Source: an uncultured Actinomycetes bacterium (GTDB lineage Bacteria > Actinomycetota > Acidimicrobiia > Acidimicrobiales > RAAP-2). Taken from it: a stretch of 44,229 nt of DNA. Each line of letters starts with the position of its first letter. Within the stretch, counting starts at the first letter, position 1. Below are positions 18,125 through 28,668 of the stretch, piece by piece. Under the pieces are notes generated by a model. That model had not been told where the DNA came from, searched no databases, and worked only from the letters and a program-made list of their open reading frames with translations. Location of the stretch: NCBI GenBank assembly GCA_903825765.1, contig CAIKBU010000084.1, positions 1-44,229 on the forward strand, in the 5' to 3' direction. The position numbers and the translations under genes are program-made.

Positions 18125-20101
18125 GTGGATTCCTTTGACCCTGACGACGAATTTCCCTTCAGCGAGCCCGTAGAGGACGTTCCTGCCAAGAACTTTCGTC
18201 ACGTGGACGTCCCGGTTGACGACGCCCTCGCCCTGCTGGACCGCATCACCCACGAACTCCCCGGTGGTGGCGAGTCGCGGCAGGGTCAGCGTGACATGGT
18301 CGCCGCCATCGCCACCGCCCTCTCCTCTCACGAACACGCGATAATTGAAGCCGGCACCGGTGTCGGTAAGTCGCTCGCCTACCTGGTGCCCGCGGCAATG
18401 AGCGGCCAACGCGTCATTATCGCCACCGCCACCAAGAACCTTCAGGACCAATTGGCCCGCAAGGACGCCCCCACCGTGGCGGCCGTGTCGCACCGCACGC
18501 GGGTGTCGCTACTCAAGGGAAAACAGTCCTACCTCTGTCGCAACAAGGTCGAATCAGTGCGCGGTGACGCGCAGCTCTCCTTCGACGATGGTTCCGAGGT
18601 CCCCAAGGGAGTCGCCGACCACATGCGCCGAGTCCTGTCATGGGCCGAGAGCACCCAGACGGGGGACCGTGACGAACTCTCCTTCGAAGTCGACGAGCGA
18701 GCCTGGCGTCAACTGGCCGTCACGCCGCAGGAATGCTTGTCGAAGAACTCCTGCCCCCAGGGCGACACCTGCTTTCACGAGGTGGCCAAGGACATGGCTG
18801 CTGAGTCAAATATCGTGATCGTCAACTCCCACCTCTACGCCTCCCATCTCGCGTCGGGCAAGGGTCTGTTGCCGGCCCACGACTTCGTGGTCTTCGACGA
18901 GGCCCACGAAGTTCTCGACATCTTCGCGTCGTTGCTCGGCACGTCCCTCACGACCACCCGCCTGAAGGCCTTCGCCTCGATTGCCCGTCCGTTGCTCGGC
19001 GCGCTCTACGCCGACAAGACCACCGAACTCAACGAGGCCGCTGAGCGACTCGCCGTCGAGCTCGACATTCAATACAGCGAGGAACAGTTGACCGGGCTGT
19101 CGGCCCCCGCCCGGCGCGAACTCGACACCGCAACCGCTCTCGTCAACGTCCTCATCGACGGTCTTCGTAACTTGCCCGGTGAGAGTGCCACCGACGAGGC
19201 GAAGAAGATCCGCGCCCTCGGTCCCGGCATGCATCTGCAGGGTGACCTCGGTCGCATTGCCAAAGTGCAAAAGGGTGAGTTGCTCTACCTCGTGCGCAAC
19301 GACAAGGAGATCGCCCTGGAGATCTCCATTGTGGACGTCGCGCCCCGACTACGTGACGACCTCTGGGGTGACGTGACGGCCATTTTGACCAGTGCCACGA
19401 TTCCCGACTCACTCCCCCGCGCCCTCGGCCTCGACGACGTTCCCATTCAGGCGTTCGCCAGTCCCTTCAACTACAGCGAGAACGCGTTGCTCTACGTCCC
19501 CGCCGATATGCCCGAGCGCAATGACGACGGTGCCGAAGCGGCCATTATTGACGAGCTGGTCGGCCTCATTGAGGCGGCCGGTGGGCGGACCCTCGCGCTC
19601 TTCACCAACCGCAGCGTCATGAAGCGGGTTGCTGAAGCAGTCGAGGACCGTCTCGATACTCCCGTCCTCGTTCAGGGCAGTCTCTCGCGCCAGCGCATTA
19701 TCGAAGAGTTCCGCGACGACGCGTCAGCCAGCCTCTTCGCCGTCACCTCGTTCTGGCAAGGTATCGACGTGCCCGGGCACTCGCTCAGCTTGGTCACTAT
19801 CGACCGACTCCCCTTCGCCCCGCCCACTGATCCACTGATCATCGCCCGCCGTGAACGCTCCGACAACCCCTTTATGGACGTCGATCTTCCCCGGGCCACG
19901 ATGCTGCTCGCCCAGGGAGTCGGCCGCCTTATCCGTAGCGCCAATGACCGCGGCGTGGTCGCGGTGCTCGACACTCGTCTGGCGACCAAGACCTACCGAA
20001 ACGTCATGTTCAAGAAGTTACCTCCCATGAAGCGAATTCGAGACCGCGACTTCGTCTACGCATTCCTCAACGACATTCGCGACCACGAAAACAACCAGTA
20101 A
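18125..20101 (+). CDS. DinG-like ATP-dependent DNA helicase (XPD-family)
   Basis: RQGQRDMVAAIATAL, IIEAGTGVGKSLAYLVPA, DEAH box FVVFDEAHEV, TSFWQGIDVPGHSLSLVTIDRLPF, QGVGRLIRS. Confidence 0.94.
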   Translation: MDSFDPDDEFPFSEPVEDVPAKNFRHVDVPVDDALALLDRITHELPGGGESRQGQRDMVAAIATALSSHEHAIIEAGTGVGKSLAYLVPAAMSGQRVIIATATKNLQDQLARKDAPTVAAVSHRTRVSLLKGKQSYLCRNKVESVRGDAQLSFDDGSEVPKGVADHMRRVLSWAESTQTGDRDELSFEVDERAWRQLAVTPQECLSKNSCPQGDTCFHEVAKDMAAESNIVIVNSHLYASHLASGKGLLPAHDFVVFDEAHEVLDIFASLLGTSLTTTRLKAFASIARPLLGALYADKTTELNEAAERLAVELDIQYSEEQLTGLSAPARRELDTATALVNVLIDGLRNLPGESATDEAKKIRALGPGMHLQGDLGRIAKVQKGELLYLVRNDKEIALEISIVDVAPRLRDDLWGDVTAILTSATIPDSLPRALGLDDVPIQAFASPFNYSENALLYVPADMPERNDDGAEAAIIDELVGLIEAAGGRTLALFTNRSVMKRVAEAVEDRLDTPVLVQGSLSRQRIIEEFRDDASASLFAVTSFWQGIDVPGHSLSLVTIDRLPFAPPTDPLIIARRERSDNPFMDVDLPRATMLLAQGVGRLIRSANDRGVVAVLDTRLATKTYRNVMFKKLPPMKRIRDRDFVYAFLNDIRDHENNQ

Positions 20102-20130
20102 CCGGGCCAGTCAGCACGACCTCAGACGGT

Positions 20131-21072
20131 GTGACTCTATTTCCTACTATTTCACTAGCCGATAGCGTTATAGTTGAGAACGTGCACATCAACTTTGCTC
20201 TCATTTGTGGATCCGCCGTCGTCGGCTTCTTCGTCGGCCTCACCGGCATGGGGGGTGGCGCGCTCATGACCCCCATGCTCGTCCTCCTCTTCAACGTGAA
20301 GCCCGCCTCGGCCATTAGTTCAGACCTCGTCGCCGCTCTCTTCATGAAGCCCATTGGTGTGGCTATTCACTGGAAGCGCCAAACGGTGAACAAGGCTCTG
20401 GTTAAGCACCTCTCCTACGGCTCCGTTCCTGGTGCGCTCCTCGGCGCGGTCACTCTTCACCAACTTGGCGGCACGAAGTCGACCCAAACACAACTCGCCA
20501 CCATCCTGGGCGTGGCCCTCCTCATTGGTGCAGTGGCCATGGTGGCCCGATTGCTGTGGCCAAGTCGTCACGCCCCCAGTGCGCAGATCACGCTCCGGCC
20601 CGTGTTGACGATCCTCGTCGGGTTAGTTGGCGGATTCATGGTTGGACTCACCTCGGTGGGCGCCGGCTCACTGATTCTGGTGCTCCTCACCTTCCTCTAC
20701 CCCGCGATTGCGGCCGACGTGCTGGTTGGTACCGACCTCGCTCAAGCGCTCCCCTTGACCGCCGCGGCCACGTTGGGCGCTTTCCTCTTCGGTCACGTTT
20801 CCTTCGGGCTGACGACGGGAATCATTGTGGGGGCCGTACCCGCCGTCTTCCTCGGCGCGCACCTTTCGTCACGTGGCATGTCCACGGCGCTGCGCCCCTA
20901 CTTGGCGGCGCTGGCGTTCATCAGTGGCTGTAAGTACGTCGGGCTTCCCATTGCCGCGGTCGGAGCCGCGGCCGTCGTGGCACTCGCCCTGGCCGTGGCG
21001 ATCTCGCTTCGGACGCTGCGCACGAGTCGGGTACCCGTGACCGGCGAGCAACCCGTGGCGTCGTCGAAGTAG
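20131..21072 (+). CDS. TauE/SafE-family sulfite exporter / permease
   Basis: FFVGLTGMGGGALMTPMLVLLF and repeated half VGLTSVGAGSLILVLL. Start uncertain (alternative near 20182). Confidence 0.88.
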   Translation: MTLFPTISLADSVIVENVHINFALICGSAVVGFFVGLTGMGGGALMTPMLVLLFNVKPASAISSDLVAALFMKPIGVAIHWKRQTVNKALVKHLSYGSVPGALLGAVTLHQLGGTKSTQTQLATILGVALLIGAVAMVARLLWPSRHAPSAQITLRPVLTILVGLVGGFMVGLTSVGAGSLILVLLTFLYPAIAADVLVGTDLAQALPLTAAATLGAFLFGHVSFGLTTGIIVGAVPAVFLGAHLSSRGMSTALRPYLAALAFISGCKYVGLPIAAVGAAAVVALALAVAISLRTLRTSRVPVTGEQPVASSK

Positions 21073-21126
21073 GACCTGCCGCGTTGATGCCCCGTTGCAC
21101 GGCCCAAGAGGCGGTGCGGCAACCGA

Positions 21127-22032
21127 CTAAATACCGAAGCGGTCCATTACGTCGTCGCGCTTTTGCCATCCGGGTTCCACGGATACCTTGAGCTCGAGGT
21201 AGGTGCCCTCGGGGAGTTGTCGTCGAGCGGCGATGCCGACGTCTTTGAGCAGTTGCCCACCCTTCCCGATAACCATCCCCTTTTGCGACTCCCGCTCGAC
21301 CAGGATTTCAACGGTGACGTGGGGCCACTCGAACTCGGTGACCCGACAGTGAATGGCGTGGGGAAGTTCCTGCTTCGTCTTTCGCACTAACTGCTCACGA
21401 ACCAGTTCGGCCACCCACTGTGCCTCGGGAATATCACTAACCTCGTCCTCGGGGAAGAGGTACTCCCCTTCGGGCATGAACTTCTTGATAAAGCGGACCA
21501 ACGAAGCGGTGCCTTCCCCGGTCTTCGCCGACACCGGGAAGTACTCCACGCGGGTCGCCACGGCCGTCAGTCCCTTTTCCGCGGCAATACCCTCGACGGC
21601 CTGTTGGGCGGCGAGCAGCTGGGCCGCAATGATTTCGCGACTCGAGCGGTCCATCTTGTTGACGACGACGCAGGGCTGGGGGCCCTTGGCCGAACGACAA
21701 CTGTCGAGCAAAATACTGATGACGTTGCGGTCACCGGGGCCAATGTCCTTGCCGGCCTCCAGTACGGCCAGGACAACCTCGACACCGTCCACGCTGGCCT
21801 TGGCGGTCTTATTGAGTCGGTGACCGAGGCTGGTCTTTGGGCGGTGCAGACCCGGGGTGTCGACAAAGATGATCTGGACCTCGTCTTCGGTCAAGATGCC
21901 CCGAATGGCGGTGCGCGTCGTGTTAGGGCTCCCCGAGGTGATGGTGACCTTGGTGCCCACCACCTGGTTGACGAGGGTGGATTTGCCGACGTTGGGTCGA
22001 CCAATAATGGCGCAAAAACCCGAATAGGTCAC
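21127..22032 (-). CDS. era: GTPase Era
   Basis: GRPNVGKSTLVNQVVG, DTPGLHRPKTSLG, NKMD, KH domain ESQKGMVIGKGGQLLKDVGIAARRQLP. Confidence 0.97.
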   Translation of the reverse strand: MTYSGFCAIIGRPNVGKSTLVNQVVGTKVTITSGSPNTTRTAIRGILTEDEVQIIFVDTPGLHRPKTSLGHRLNKTAKASVDGVEVVLAVLEAGKDIGPGDRNVISILLDSCRSAKGPQPCVVVNKMDRSSREIIAAQLLAAQQAVEGIAAEKGLTAVATRVEYFPVSAKTGEGTASLVRFIKKFMPEGEYLFPEDEVSDIPEAQWVAELVREQLVRKTKQELPHAIHCRVTEFEWPHVTVEILVERESQKGMVIGKGGQLLKDVGIAARRQLPEGTYLELKVSVEPGWQKRDDVMDRFGI

Positions 22033-23306
22033 GACAGCTCCTGGCGTTCAATAAGTACTTCTTCGATGCGTCGCCCGTCCATGCGGACAACGCTAAAACG
22101 ATACGGCGGGTATTCAAAGACGTCGCCCTCGTCGGGCACGCCACCGGCGAGGTCGAGGATGAGTCCACCCACGGTATCCCAGCCATCCTTCGGTAGGGCG
22201 AGACCATACTCTTCGTTAACGTCGTCGATATTAAGTCGACCCGACAACAGCAGTGATCCGCCGACGTCAACCACTGGCTCCTCGTCGCTCGGCGCATCAG
22301 ACTCGTCAGTGATCTCCCCCACGAGTTCTTCCAGTACGTCCTCAAGGGTGACGAGTCCAGCGGTACCGCCGTACTCGTCCACCACGACAAAGAGGTGGTT
22401 CTGACTGGCGCGAATTTGGGCGAGCAGTGACGCGACCTTCTTCGTTTCGGGAACGAAGGACGCCGGCCCCATGTGAGTGCCGACCAGCTCATCGCCCTGG
22501 CCATCGGCCAAGAGTCCGGCCAGGTGGCGCAAGTTAGTAATACCGACGACGTCGTCGATACCCTCGCCGAGCACGGGCAGGCGCGAACGGCCGGTGTCGA
22601 TGGCCACGGCGAGCGCCTCTCGAATAGTGACGTCGGAGTCCACGTGGACAATGTCGATGCGAGGCACCATAACTTCACGAACGATGGTGTCGCCGAACTC
22701 GATGACGGAGCGAATGAAGTTACGCTCTTCGCTCTCAATGGCCTCATCTTCGTGGGCCACGTCGGCCATGGCGAGAACTTCGTCTTCGGTCATTTTGCCG
22801 GTCGAACTGGGTGCCCCGAGCAGGCCAATGGCGCCGTGGGCAATGGCCAGCAGAAGACCAGAGAGTGCCCGAATTGGCCAGAATGACAACAGACCCGATA
22901 CCACCGGGGCCGTCGTCAAGGCAGACCGGTCAGGGTGCTGAACGGCGTAGTTCTTCGGAATGGCCTCAAACACCACGAAGATGACCACAACTTCGGCCAC
23001 GGTTGCCACAAAGACACCGGCCGCGCCAAACAGGTGGGCCGCGAGAACGCCGACGAGGGTCGCGGAGACCAACTGACAGATGAGTACCAAGAGGAGAAGC
23101 GTGTTGAGGAAGGAATCGGGCGACTCCACTAACGTGACGAGCGCCTTGCCGCCACGCGCCCCCTGGTCGCGCAGGGCACGAGCCCGAGACTTGTTCATGC
23201 GCACCAGCGAGGTCTCCGCCATCGCGAAGAAGCCAGAAAGGACGAGCAACACCAGCACCGCGAGCCCGAGTGCGGTGTCAGTGGTGGTCCAGATGCTCGC
23301 GATCAC
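22029..23306 (-). CDS. CNNM/CBS-domain (CorC/HlyC-like) transporter-associated protein
   Basis: DUF21 N-terminus FFAMAETSLVRMNKSRAR, CBS pair REVMVPRIDIVHVD, VVDEYGGTAGLVTLEDVLEELVGEI. Confidence 0.95.
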   Translation of the reverse strand: MIASIWTTTDTALGLAVLVLLVLSGFFAMAETSLVRMNKSRARALRDQGARGGKALVTLVESPDSFLNTLLLLVLICQLVSATLVGVLAAHLFGAAGVFVATVAEVVVIFVVFEAIPKNYAVQHPDRSALTTAPVVSGLLSFWPIRALSGLLLAIAHGAIGLLGAPSSTGKMTEDEVLAMADVAHEDEAIESEERNFIRSVIEFGDTIVREVMVPRIDIVHVDSDVTIREALAVAIDTGRSRLPVLGEGIDDVVGITNLRHLAGLLADGQGDELVGTHMGPASFVPETKKVASLLAQIRASQNHLFVVVDEYGGTAGLVTLEDVLEELVGEITDESDAPSDEEPVVDVGGSLLLSGRLNIDDVNEEYGLALPKDGWDTVGGLILDLAGGVPDEGDVFEYPPYRFSVVRMDGRRIEEVLIERQELS

Positions 23307-23809
23307 GCGTCGTTCGAGCGGTAGTGGCGCGCCAAAATCTCGCGCTCTCGTGCTTCCATTCGCTCAGCCTCATCGTCAATCATGTGGTCCCAGCCTCGCA
23401 GGTGCAGCACCCCGTGCACAATTAGGAGCGCAATTTCGTCCTCGAGCGAGCATTCGTGCTCGATGGCGTTGCGCGCGGCCACGGTCGGGCAGAGCACAAT
23501 GTCGCCAACCAATTGGGGAATTTCTTCCTCCGGTGGCTCGCCCGGCCCCGAGCCGCCAGCGTCGGGGACGCGGCCGGTGGGCTGGGGTTCAGCGTCAATC
23601 GGAAAACTCAGCACGTCGGTCGGGCCGGTCTTGCCCATGAACTGTTCGTTCAGGTCGGCAATGGTTGCTTCCGTGCAGAAGATAAGCGACACTTCGGCGG
23701 GCGGCTTGACGAGCTCTTCATCGAGCGCGGCACGACAGAGTGCGACCCATCGCTCGAGGTCGAGAACGACGTCCTCTTGTTCATCAGCGCAGTAAATATC
23801 AATCGTCAT
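23303..23809 (-). CDS. ybeY: rRNA maturation endonuclease YbeY
   Basis: Position between phoH and the CNNM gene; TDVLSFPID and LLIVHGVLHLRGWDH. Confidence 0.97.
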   Translation of the reverse strand: MTIDIYCADEQEDVVLDLERWVALCRAALDEELVKPPAEVSLIFCTEATIADLNEQFMGKTGPTDVLSFPIDAEPQPTGRVPDAGGSGPGEPPEEEIPQLVGDIVLCPTVAARNAIEHECSLEDEIALLIVHGVLHLRGWDHMIDDEAERMEAREREILARHYRSNDA

Positions 23810-24771
23810 TGGCCATGCCTATCGTAGGCGGCGACAATGTCGGCCACGATGCGGTGGCGCACCACGTCCTTGGCCCCGAGGTGCACGAAGGCAATATCGG
23901 GGACGTCGGTCAAGATCTGTTCAATCTTGACGAGGCCGCTTGGCCGCCCATTGAGGTCGATCTGTGTCACGTCACCGGTGACGACGGCCTTGGAGCCAAA
24001 GCCAATGCGCGTCAAGAACATCTTCATCTGTTCCGGTGTCGTGTTCTGTCCCTCGTCGAGAATGATGAAGGCGTCATTGAGCGTACGGCCGCGCATAAAG
24101 GCTAAGGGTGCCACCTCAATGGTCTGGTTGGCGATGAGCCGCTGGGCCCCCTCGGGGCCGATCATGTCGTAGAGGGCGTCGTAGAGGGGCCGGAGGTAGG
24201 GATCGACCTTGGCCATGAGATCACCGGGGAGAAATCCGAGGTGCTCACCTGCTTCAACCGCCGGGCGCGTCAACACGATGCGCTGCACCTGGCGACGGTG
24301 CAGGGCCTGCACCGCGGCAGCCACCGCGAGGTACGACTTGCCGGTACCGGCCGGACCAATACCGAAGGTCACGATGTTGCTCTCGATTGCGTCGGTGTAG
24401 CGCTTCTGACCGGCCGTCGAGGGTCGCACCGGCTTGCCCTTGGCGCTGCGCACGACCTCGTGACGAAGAACCTCGCTGGGGCGGACGTCGTCATCGACCA
24501 TGTCGACCGTGCGGCCAATCTTGGTCGGGTCGAGGGGCTGACCTGATTCAAGCACCAAGACCAATTCGTCAAAGAGGCGCAGCACCTTGGCCGCGTCGGG
24601 CCCAGTGACCGAGATCTGATTTCCCTGAACGCGAATCTTCGAATTCGGGAAGGAGCGCTCAATGACTCGCAGGTGCTCGTCTCGTGGTCCGAGCAAGCTC
24701 GACATGAGGTGCGTATTGGTGACGTGGGTCGTCACCGTGAGGGCGTCGTTCGCCGCGGGGTCGTAGGTCAT
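23806..24771 (-). CDS. phoH: PhoH-like ATPase
   Basis: FGIGPAGTGKSYLAVA, VLTRPAVEAGEHLGFLPGDL, FIILDEGQNTTPEQMKMFLTRIGFGSKAVVTGD. Confidence 0.97.
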   Translation of the reverse strand: MTYDPAANDALTVTTHVTNTHLMSSLLGPRDEHLRVIERSFPNSKIRVQGNQISVTGPDAAKVLRLFDELVLVLESGQPLDPTKIGRTVDMVDDDVRPSEVLRHEVVRSAKGKPVRPSTAGQKRYTDAIESNIVTFGIGPAGTGKSYLAVAAAVQALHRRQVQRIVLTRPAVEAGEHLGFLPGDLMAKVDPYLRPLYDALYDMIGPEGAQRLIANQTIEVAPLAFMRGRTLNDAFIILDEGQNTTPEQMKMFLTRIGFGSKAVVTGDVTQIDLNGRPSGLVKIEQILTDVPDIAFVHLGAKDVVRHRIVADIVAAYDRHGQ

Positions 24772-25115
24772 CCCGCTGGCCAGTGCATGAGGCGACCACC
24801 CATGAGGTGCATATGAAGGTGCTCGACGGTCATCTGGGCGTCGGCGCCAACGTTCATCACCAAGCGATACCCTGACTCGCGCACACCCTCACGGTCAGCG
24901 ACTTCTTGGGCCAACGCGACGAGATCGTTCATGATGCCGGGGTGCTCCGGGCCGACGTGGTCGGCACTGGCGATGTGCGCCTTCGGAATGATCAGCACGT
25001 GCACGGGCGCTTGGGGCGCCAGGTCGTAGAAGGCGTAGGCAGTATCGGATTGGGCTACCGGCGTCGAGGGAATTACCCCTTGGACGATTTTGCAGAAGAT
25101 GCAGTCGTTACTCAT
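24768..25115 (-). CDS. HIT-family protein
   Basis: DCIFCKIVQGVIPS...VLIIPKAHIAS...EHLHMHLMGGR. Confidence 0.96.
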   Translation of the reverse strand: MSNDCIFCKIVQGVIPSTPVAQSDTAYAFYDLAPQAPVHVLIIPKAHIASADHVGPEHPGIMNDLVALAQEVADREGVRESGYRLVMNVGADAQMTVEHLHMHLMGGRLMHWPAG

Positions 25116-25127
25116 TCGTTCTCATCA

Positions 25128-25841
25128 TTACCGATTCGAGCCGCTCTGTGCGGTAAATCCCCATGAACCGTTGGTGAACGAAAGGAGGGAAGCGGCGACG
25201 ACGGCGGCTGTTTCGGCGCGCAACACCGTTGGTCCCAGTGACAAACGTCGCCGACCATCGTCCCATTCATTTTCGGCCCAGCCACCTTCGGGGCCAATAG
25301 CGATGGCCCGCACCCCGCTCCAATCCCCGTCACCCTCAAAATCGGCAATGGGCACGTCGTGGGGAACGTCATCGGGCGTGAGGGGCTCGGTGACGCGCAG
25401 GTCGTACGTGCGGCGGCACTGTCCGCAGGCCTCGTCCGCGATGCGCTGCCAACGTGCGATGTTCTTCTCTCGGACCTCGCCCTTGAACTTCACGGCCAGT
25501 CGTGCGCTGAGGAGTGGCACCACGGTCGTGATGCCGAGCTCGGTGGCCTTCGCAATCGCCCACTCGGTGCGATCGCCCTTAAGCGGCGCCAGGTACAACG
25601 TGGTCTGCGTTGGCATCGGGTCGACCGTGACCGGCGAGACACGATTCAGTCCAATGGTCGCGACTTCGCAGAAACTCCACGAGCCTCGACCATCGGTCAC
25701 GACGAGCTCCTCCCCCACGTTGGCTCGCAGGACGCGGCGCAGGTGGTGATCATCATCCTTGGTCAATTCGGGTCGTTGGACGTCGCCGACGCGCAACTGG
25801 GTGAGTGCGGCCACCCGACGGGGCCACTCGACCAGGCTCAC
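25128..25841 (-). CDS. rsmE: 16S rRNA (uracil1498-N3)-methyltransferase
   Basis: [65 protein letters not shown]. Confidence 0.94.
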   Translation of the reverse strand: MSLVEWPRRVAALTQLRVGDVQRPELTKDDDHHLRRVLRANVGEELVVTDGRGSWSFCEVATIGLNRVSPVTVDPMPTQTTLYLAPLKGDRTEWAIAKATELGITTVVPLLSARLAVKFKGEVREKNIARWQRIADEACGQCRRTYDLRVTEPLTPDDVPHDVPIADFEGDGDWSGVRAIAIGPEGGWAENEWDDGRRRLSLGPTVLRAETAAVVAASLLSFTNGSWGFTAQSGSNR

Positions 25842-26935
25842 TTCTTTGATCGCTTGTGAAAGAGTCCGCCACGGTGCTCGTGCACCGTTTCGTTGCGGTG
25901 CTCGGCCAGTTGGCGCAACAACTCGCGTTCCACGTCGTCAATCTCGGTAGGTACGTCGACGATGACGTGCACGTAGAGGTCACCGCGGCCTCGACCGTGA
26001 AGGTGCTCGACCCCCTCGTGCTTGATGCGCGTCACCGTGCCGTTCGCGGTACCGGCCGGTACCTCCACTTGAGTCTGCGAACGCAGTGTGGGCACCGTCA
26101 TCGTGGCGCCCAAGACGGCCTGCGTGAAGGAGACGTGTACTTCGTGGTGGAGGTCGTCGCCCTCACGGATGAAGCGCTCATCGTCGGCCACGTGGAGGTG
26201 GACAAAGAGCCGACCATTCGGGCCACCGCGCGGACCGGCCGGGCCACGATCGGCCAGTCGCATGGTCGATCCCTGCTCGACACCGGCGGGGATCTGAATC
26301 GCGAATGAGCTCGTGGCGTTAACACGACCATCGCCGCGACAGGTGGTACACGGGGAATCGATACGACTGCCCTGCCCCTGACAGCGCTGACACGGCGCCG
26401 AGGTCACCATCTGACCCAGTATGGAGTTGCGCATCCGACGCACCTCGCCAAGTCCGGCGCACTCGACGCAGGTCACGGGACTCGTGCCGGGTGCACACCC
26501 GTTACCACCACACTGCGCGCAACGTTGTGGCAGCGTGACCGTGATTTCTTTATTGACACCGAATGCCGCCTCGTCGAGCGTGATTTCGACGGACGTCTCG
26601 GCGTCGGGGCCAGGTTGCGGGCCACGACGCTGCTGCGTCCGACCACCCATACCGCCGAAGAACATGTCGAAAATATCCTGCACGTTGCCCGCGTCACCGA
26701 ACGGATTTCCACCCGCGCCAACGTCGGCCCCGAACCGGTCGTAATGCGACCGACGATCGGGGTCGGAGAGAATTTCGTAGGCCTGGGAGATCTCCTTGAA
26801 CTTCGCCTCGGCTTCGGCGTTGCCGGGATTGGCGTCGGGGTGATACTGACGGGCCAAGCGGCGGTAGCTCTTCTTCAGATCGTCCGGGGATGTCCCCCGT
26901 TCGACTTCGAGGATCTCGTATAAGTCGGTACTCAT
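25838..26935 (-). CDS. dnaJ: Chaperone DnaJ
   Basis: J domain ([35 protein letters not shown]) and four CxxCxG-type zinc-finger motifs. Confidence 0.97.
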   Translation of the reverse strand: MSTDLYEILEVERGTSPDDLKKSYRRLARQYHPDANPGNAEAEAKFKEISQAYEILSDPDRRSHYDRFGADVGAGGNPFGDAGNVQDIFDMFFGGMGGRTQQRRGPQPGPDAETSVEITLDEAAFGVNKEITVTLPQRCAQCGGNGCAPGTSPVTCVECAGLGEVRRMRNSILGQMVTSAPCQRCQGQGSRIDSPCTTCRGDGRVNATSSFAIQIPAGVEQGSTMRLADRGPAGPRGGPNGRLFVHLHVADDERFIREGDDLHHEVHVSFTQAVLGATMTVPTLRSQTQVEVPAGTANGTVTRIKHEGVEHLHGRGRGDLYVHVIVDVPTEIDDVERELLRQLAEHRNETVHEHRGGLFHKRSKK

Positions 26936-27993
26936 TATTCTTCTCCACTGAATTTGCGAGTGAGTTCACTCGACACGGTTTCGGCGGCCGCCATGGCCTC
27001 CTGGTACTTCATGCGACTCGGGCCGAGCAAACCGACCGCGCCGACCGTTTCGCCGTCCACGGTGACCGGGGCGACAATGACCGCACTGGTCGCGAGCGTT
27101 TCGTGGCCGGTTTCTGACCCAATGGCCACCGAGAGGCCTTTATCGATAATGTCCTGCACGAGTGAGACGACGAGAAGTTCTTGTTCCAGCAGGTTCAGAA
27201 CACGGCGCACCGTTTCCACTCCATCAAAGGATTCGGCGACACGACTCGATCCACCGATGAAGACTGATTCGCCCTCCACACTTGGTCGGTCGGCGTGCAA
27301 CGTAGCCACGGCCTCACGAACCACGGTGGCCACGGTGTCGCCCAGTGACGGCACCTGAACCTTTTGATCAAGCGTGGTGTCGAGCAGGAGGGCATTGATC
27401 TGACGCGACGCTTCGGCGGCCTGCTCGTAGCTCACCTCGAGGCTCGGCACGATGGTGTGCTTCGATACTGCCCCGTCGGAGTAGACGGTCACCAGCAGGA
27501 GATGATGGGTGTCGAGGCTGACCAGTTGGGCCGACAGCACCGACGCCTGGCGGTGGCCTGCCCCCACGATGACCGAGGTGTACGCGGTCAACTGACTGAG
27601 CAGCGTCGAGGTCTGTTCGAGCACCGCCTCGACGTCACCGCGAACGTTGGCGAAGAACTCGCGCACCTGGAACTGTTGGGCCTCGCCTAAGACGCCACGC
27701 TGGAGGTGATCGACAAAGTAGCGGTACCCCTTTTCGGTGGGTATACGGCCGGCCGAGGTGTGCGGCTGGGCGAGGTAGCCCTCTCGCTCGAGCGACACCA
27801 GTTCGGAGCGAACGGTGGCTGGTGAGACACCAATATCGGTACTCTGCAGCACCGTGGACGACCCGACGGGTTGGTTCGTGTCAATGTGCTCGGTCACCAC
27901 CGCCTCGAGGATGGTTGCCTTGCGGGGGTCGAGATCGGTACTGGGAAGTGCTGAGTTATTGGGTGGCGCCACGGGTCCTCCTTTAGCACTCAA
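26935..27993 (-). CDS. hrcA: Heat-inducible transcription repressor HrcA
   Basis: HrcA winged helix and C-terminal domain; the likely real start is GTG at 27972 preceded by AAAGGAGG. Confidence 0.95.
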   Translation of the reverse strand: MSAKGGPVAPPNNSALPSTDLDPRKATILEAVVTEHIDTNQPVGSSTVLQSTDIGVSPATVRSELVSLEREGYLAQPHTSAGRIPTEKGYRYFVDHLQRGVLGEAQQFQVREFFANVRGDVEAVLEQTSTLLSQLTAYTSVIVGAGHRQASVLSAQLVSLDTHHLLLVTVYSDGAVSKHTIVPSLEVSYEQAAEASRQINALLLDTTLDQKVQVPSLGDTVATVVREAVATLHADRPSVEGESVFIGGSSRVAESFDGVETVRRVLNLLEQELLVVSLVQDIIDKGLSVAIGSETGHETLATSAVIVAPVTVDGETVGAVGLLGPSRMKYQEAMAAAETVSSELTRKFSGEE

Positions 27994-28009
27994 TTGTACC
28001 GAGTGCTAA
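27983..28009. promoter_or_regulatory. CIRCE operator
   Basis: TTAGCACTC-AATTGTACC-GAGTGCTAA: perfect 9-9-9 match to the CIRCE consensus, directly upstream of hrcA. Confidence 0.97.
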
Positions 28010-28101
28010 CTCCGTAGCGTCACATCACCGCTCGTTCGTGACGAAGACATCGCCAGTGCGCTACCGTCGGGCCACGACCTTCGGTCACCAAGGAGCCCTG
28101 C

Positions 28102-28617
28102 GTGATTACTGCCCCTCTCTCTAGAACCGAACCCTTCGCGCTCCCGGAGCGCGAACTGCTCGACGCGTGGCTCGATTTTCACCGTGCCACCTTGCTCACG
28201 AAGTGCGCTGGACTCAGCGACGAGCAGTTGAAAACCCGTGCGGTGCCGTCGTCCACCATGACGCTGCTGGGCATTCTTCGTCACATGACCATTGTGGAGA
28301 CCTGGTGGTTCGACGTCACCTTTGCGGGCGCGACACCACCTCAGGAGCACCCTTTTAACTCCCAGCCCCGCGACGATGAATTCGACAACCTCGACGACGC
28401 TTTGTCAGACGATGTCGGCGAGCGCTTTCTCGCCCACTGCCAACGGTCCCGAGACAGAGCGCAGAACCACCCGCTCGAAACGGTCGCGGCCCTCTCAACG
28501 TCGGCAGAACCTTGTGACCTGCGCTGGATCTACGTCCACATGATTGAAGAGTACGCCCGCCATAACGGCCACGCCGATCTCCTACGCGAACTCATTGATG
28601 GACAGACTGGCCTCTAG
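28102..28617 (+). CDS. DinB-superfamily (DUF664-type) protein
   Basis: LRHMTIVETWWFDVTFAG...DLRWIYVHMIEEYARHNGHADLLRELIDGQTG, with the DinB His triad pattern. Confidence 0.9.
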   Translation: MITAPLSRTEPFALPERELLDAWLDFHRATLLTKCAGLSDEQLKTRAVPSSTMTLLGILRHMTIVETWWFDVTFAGATPPQEHPFNSQPRDDEFDNLDDALSDDVGERFLAHCQRSRDRAQNHPLETVAALSTSAEPCDLRWIYVHMIEEYARHNGHADLLRELIDGQTGL

Positions 28618-28668
28618 TAACGGGGCTCTCTCGCCGGAGGCGGCGACCAACCGAATCGCCGTGGATGG

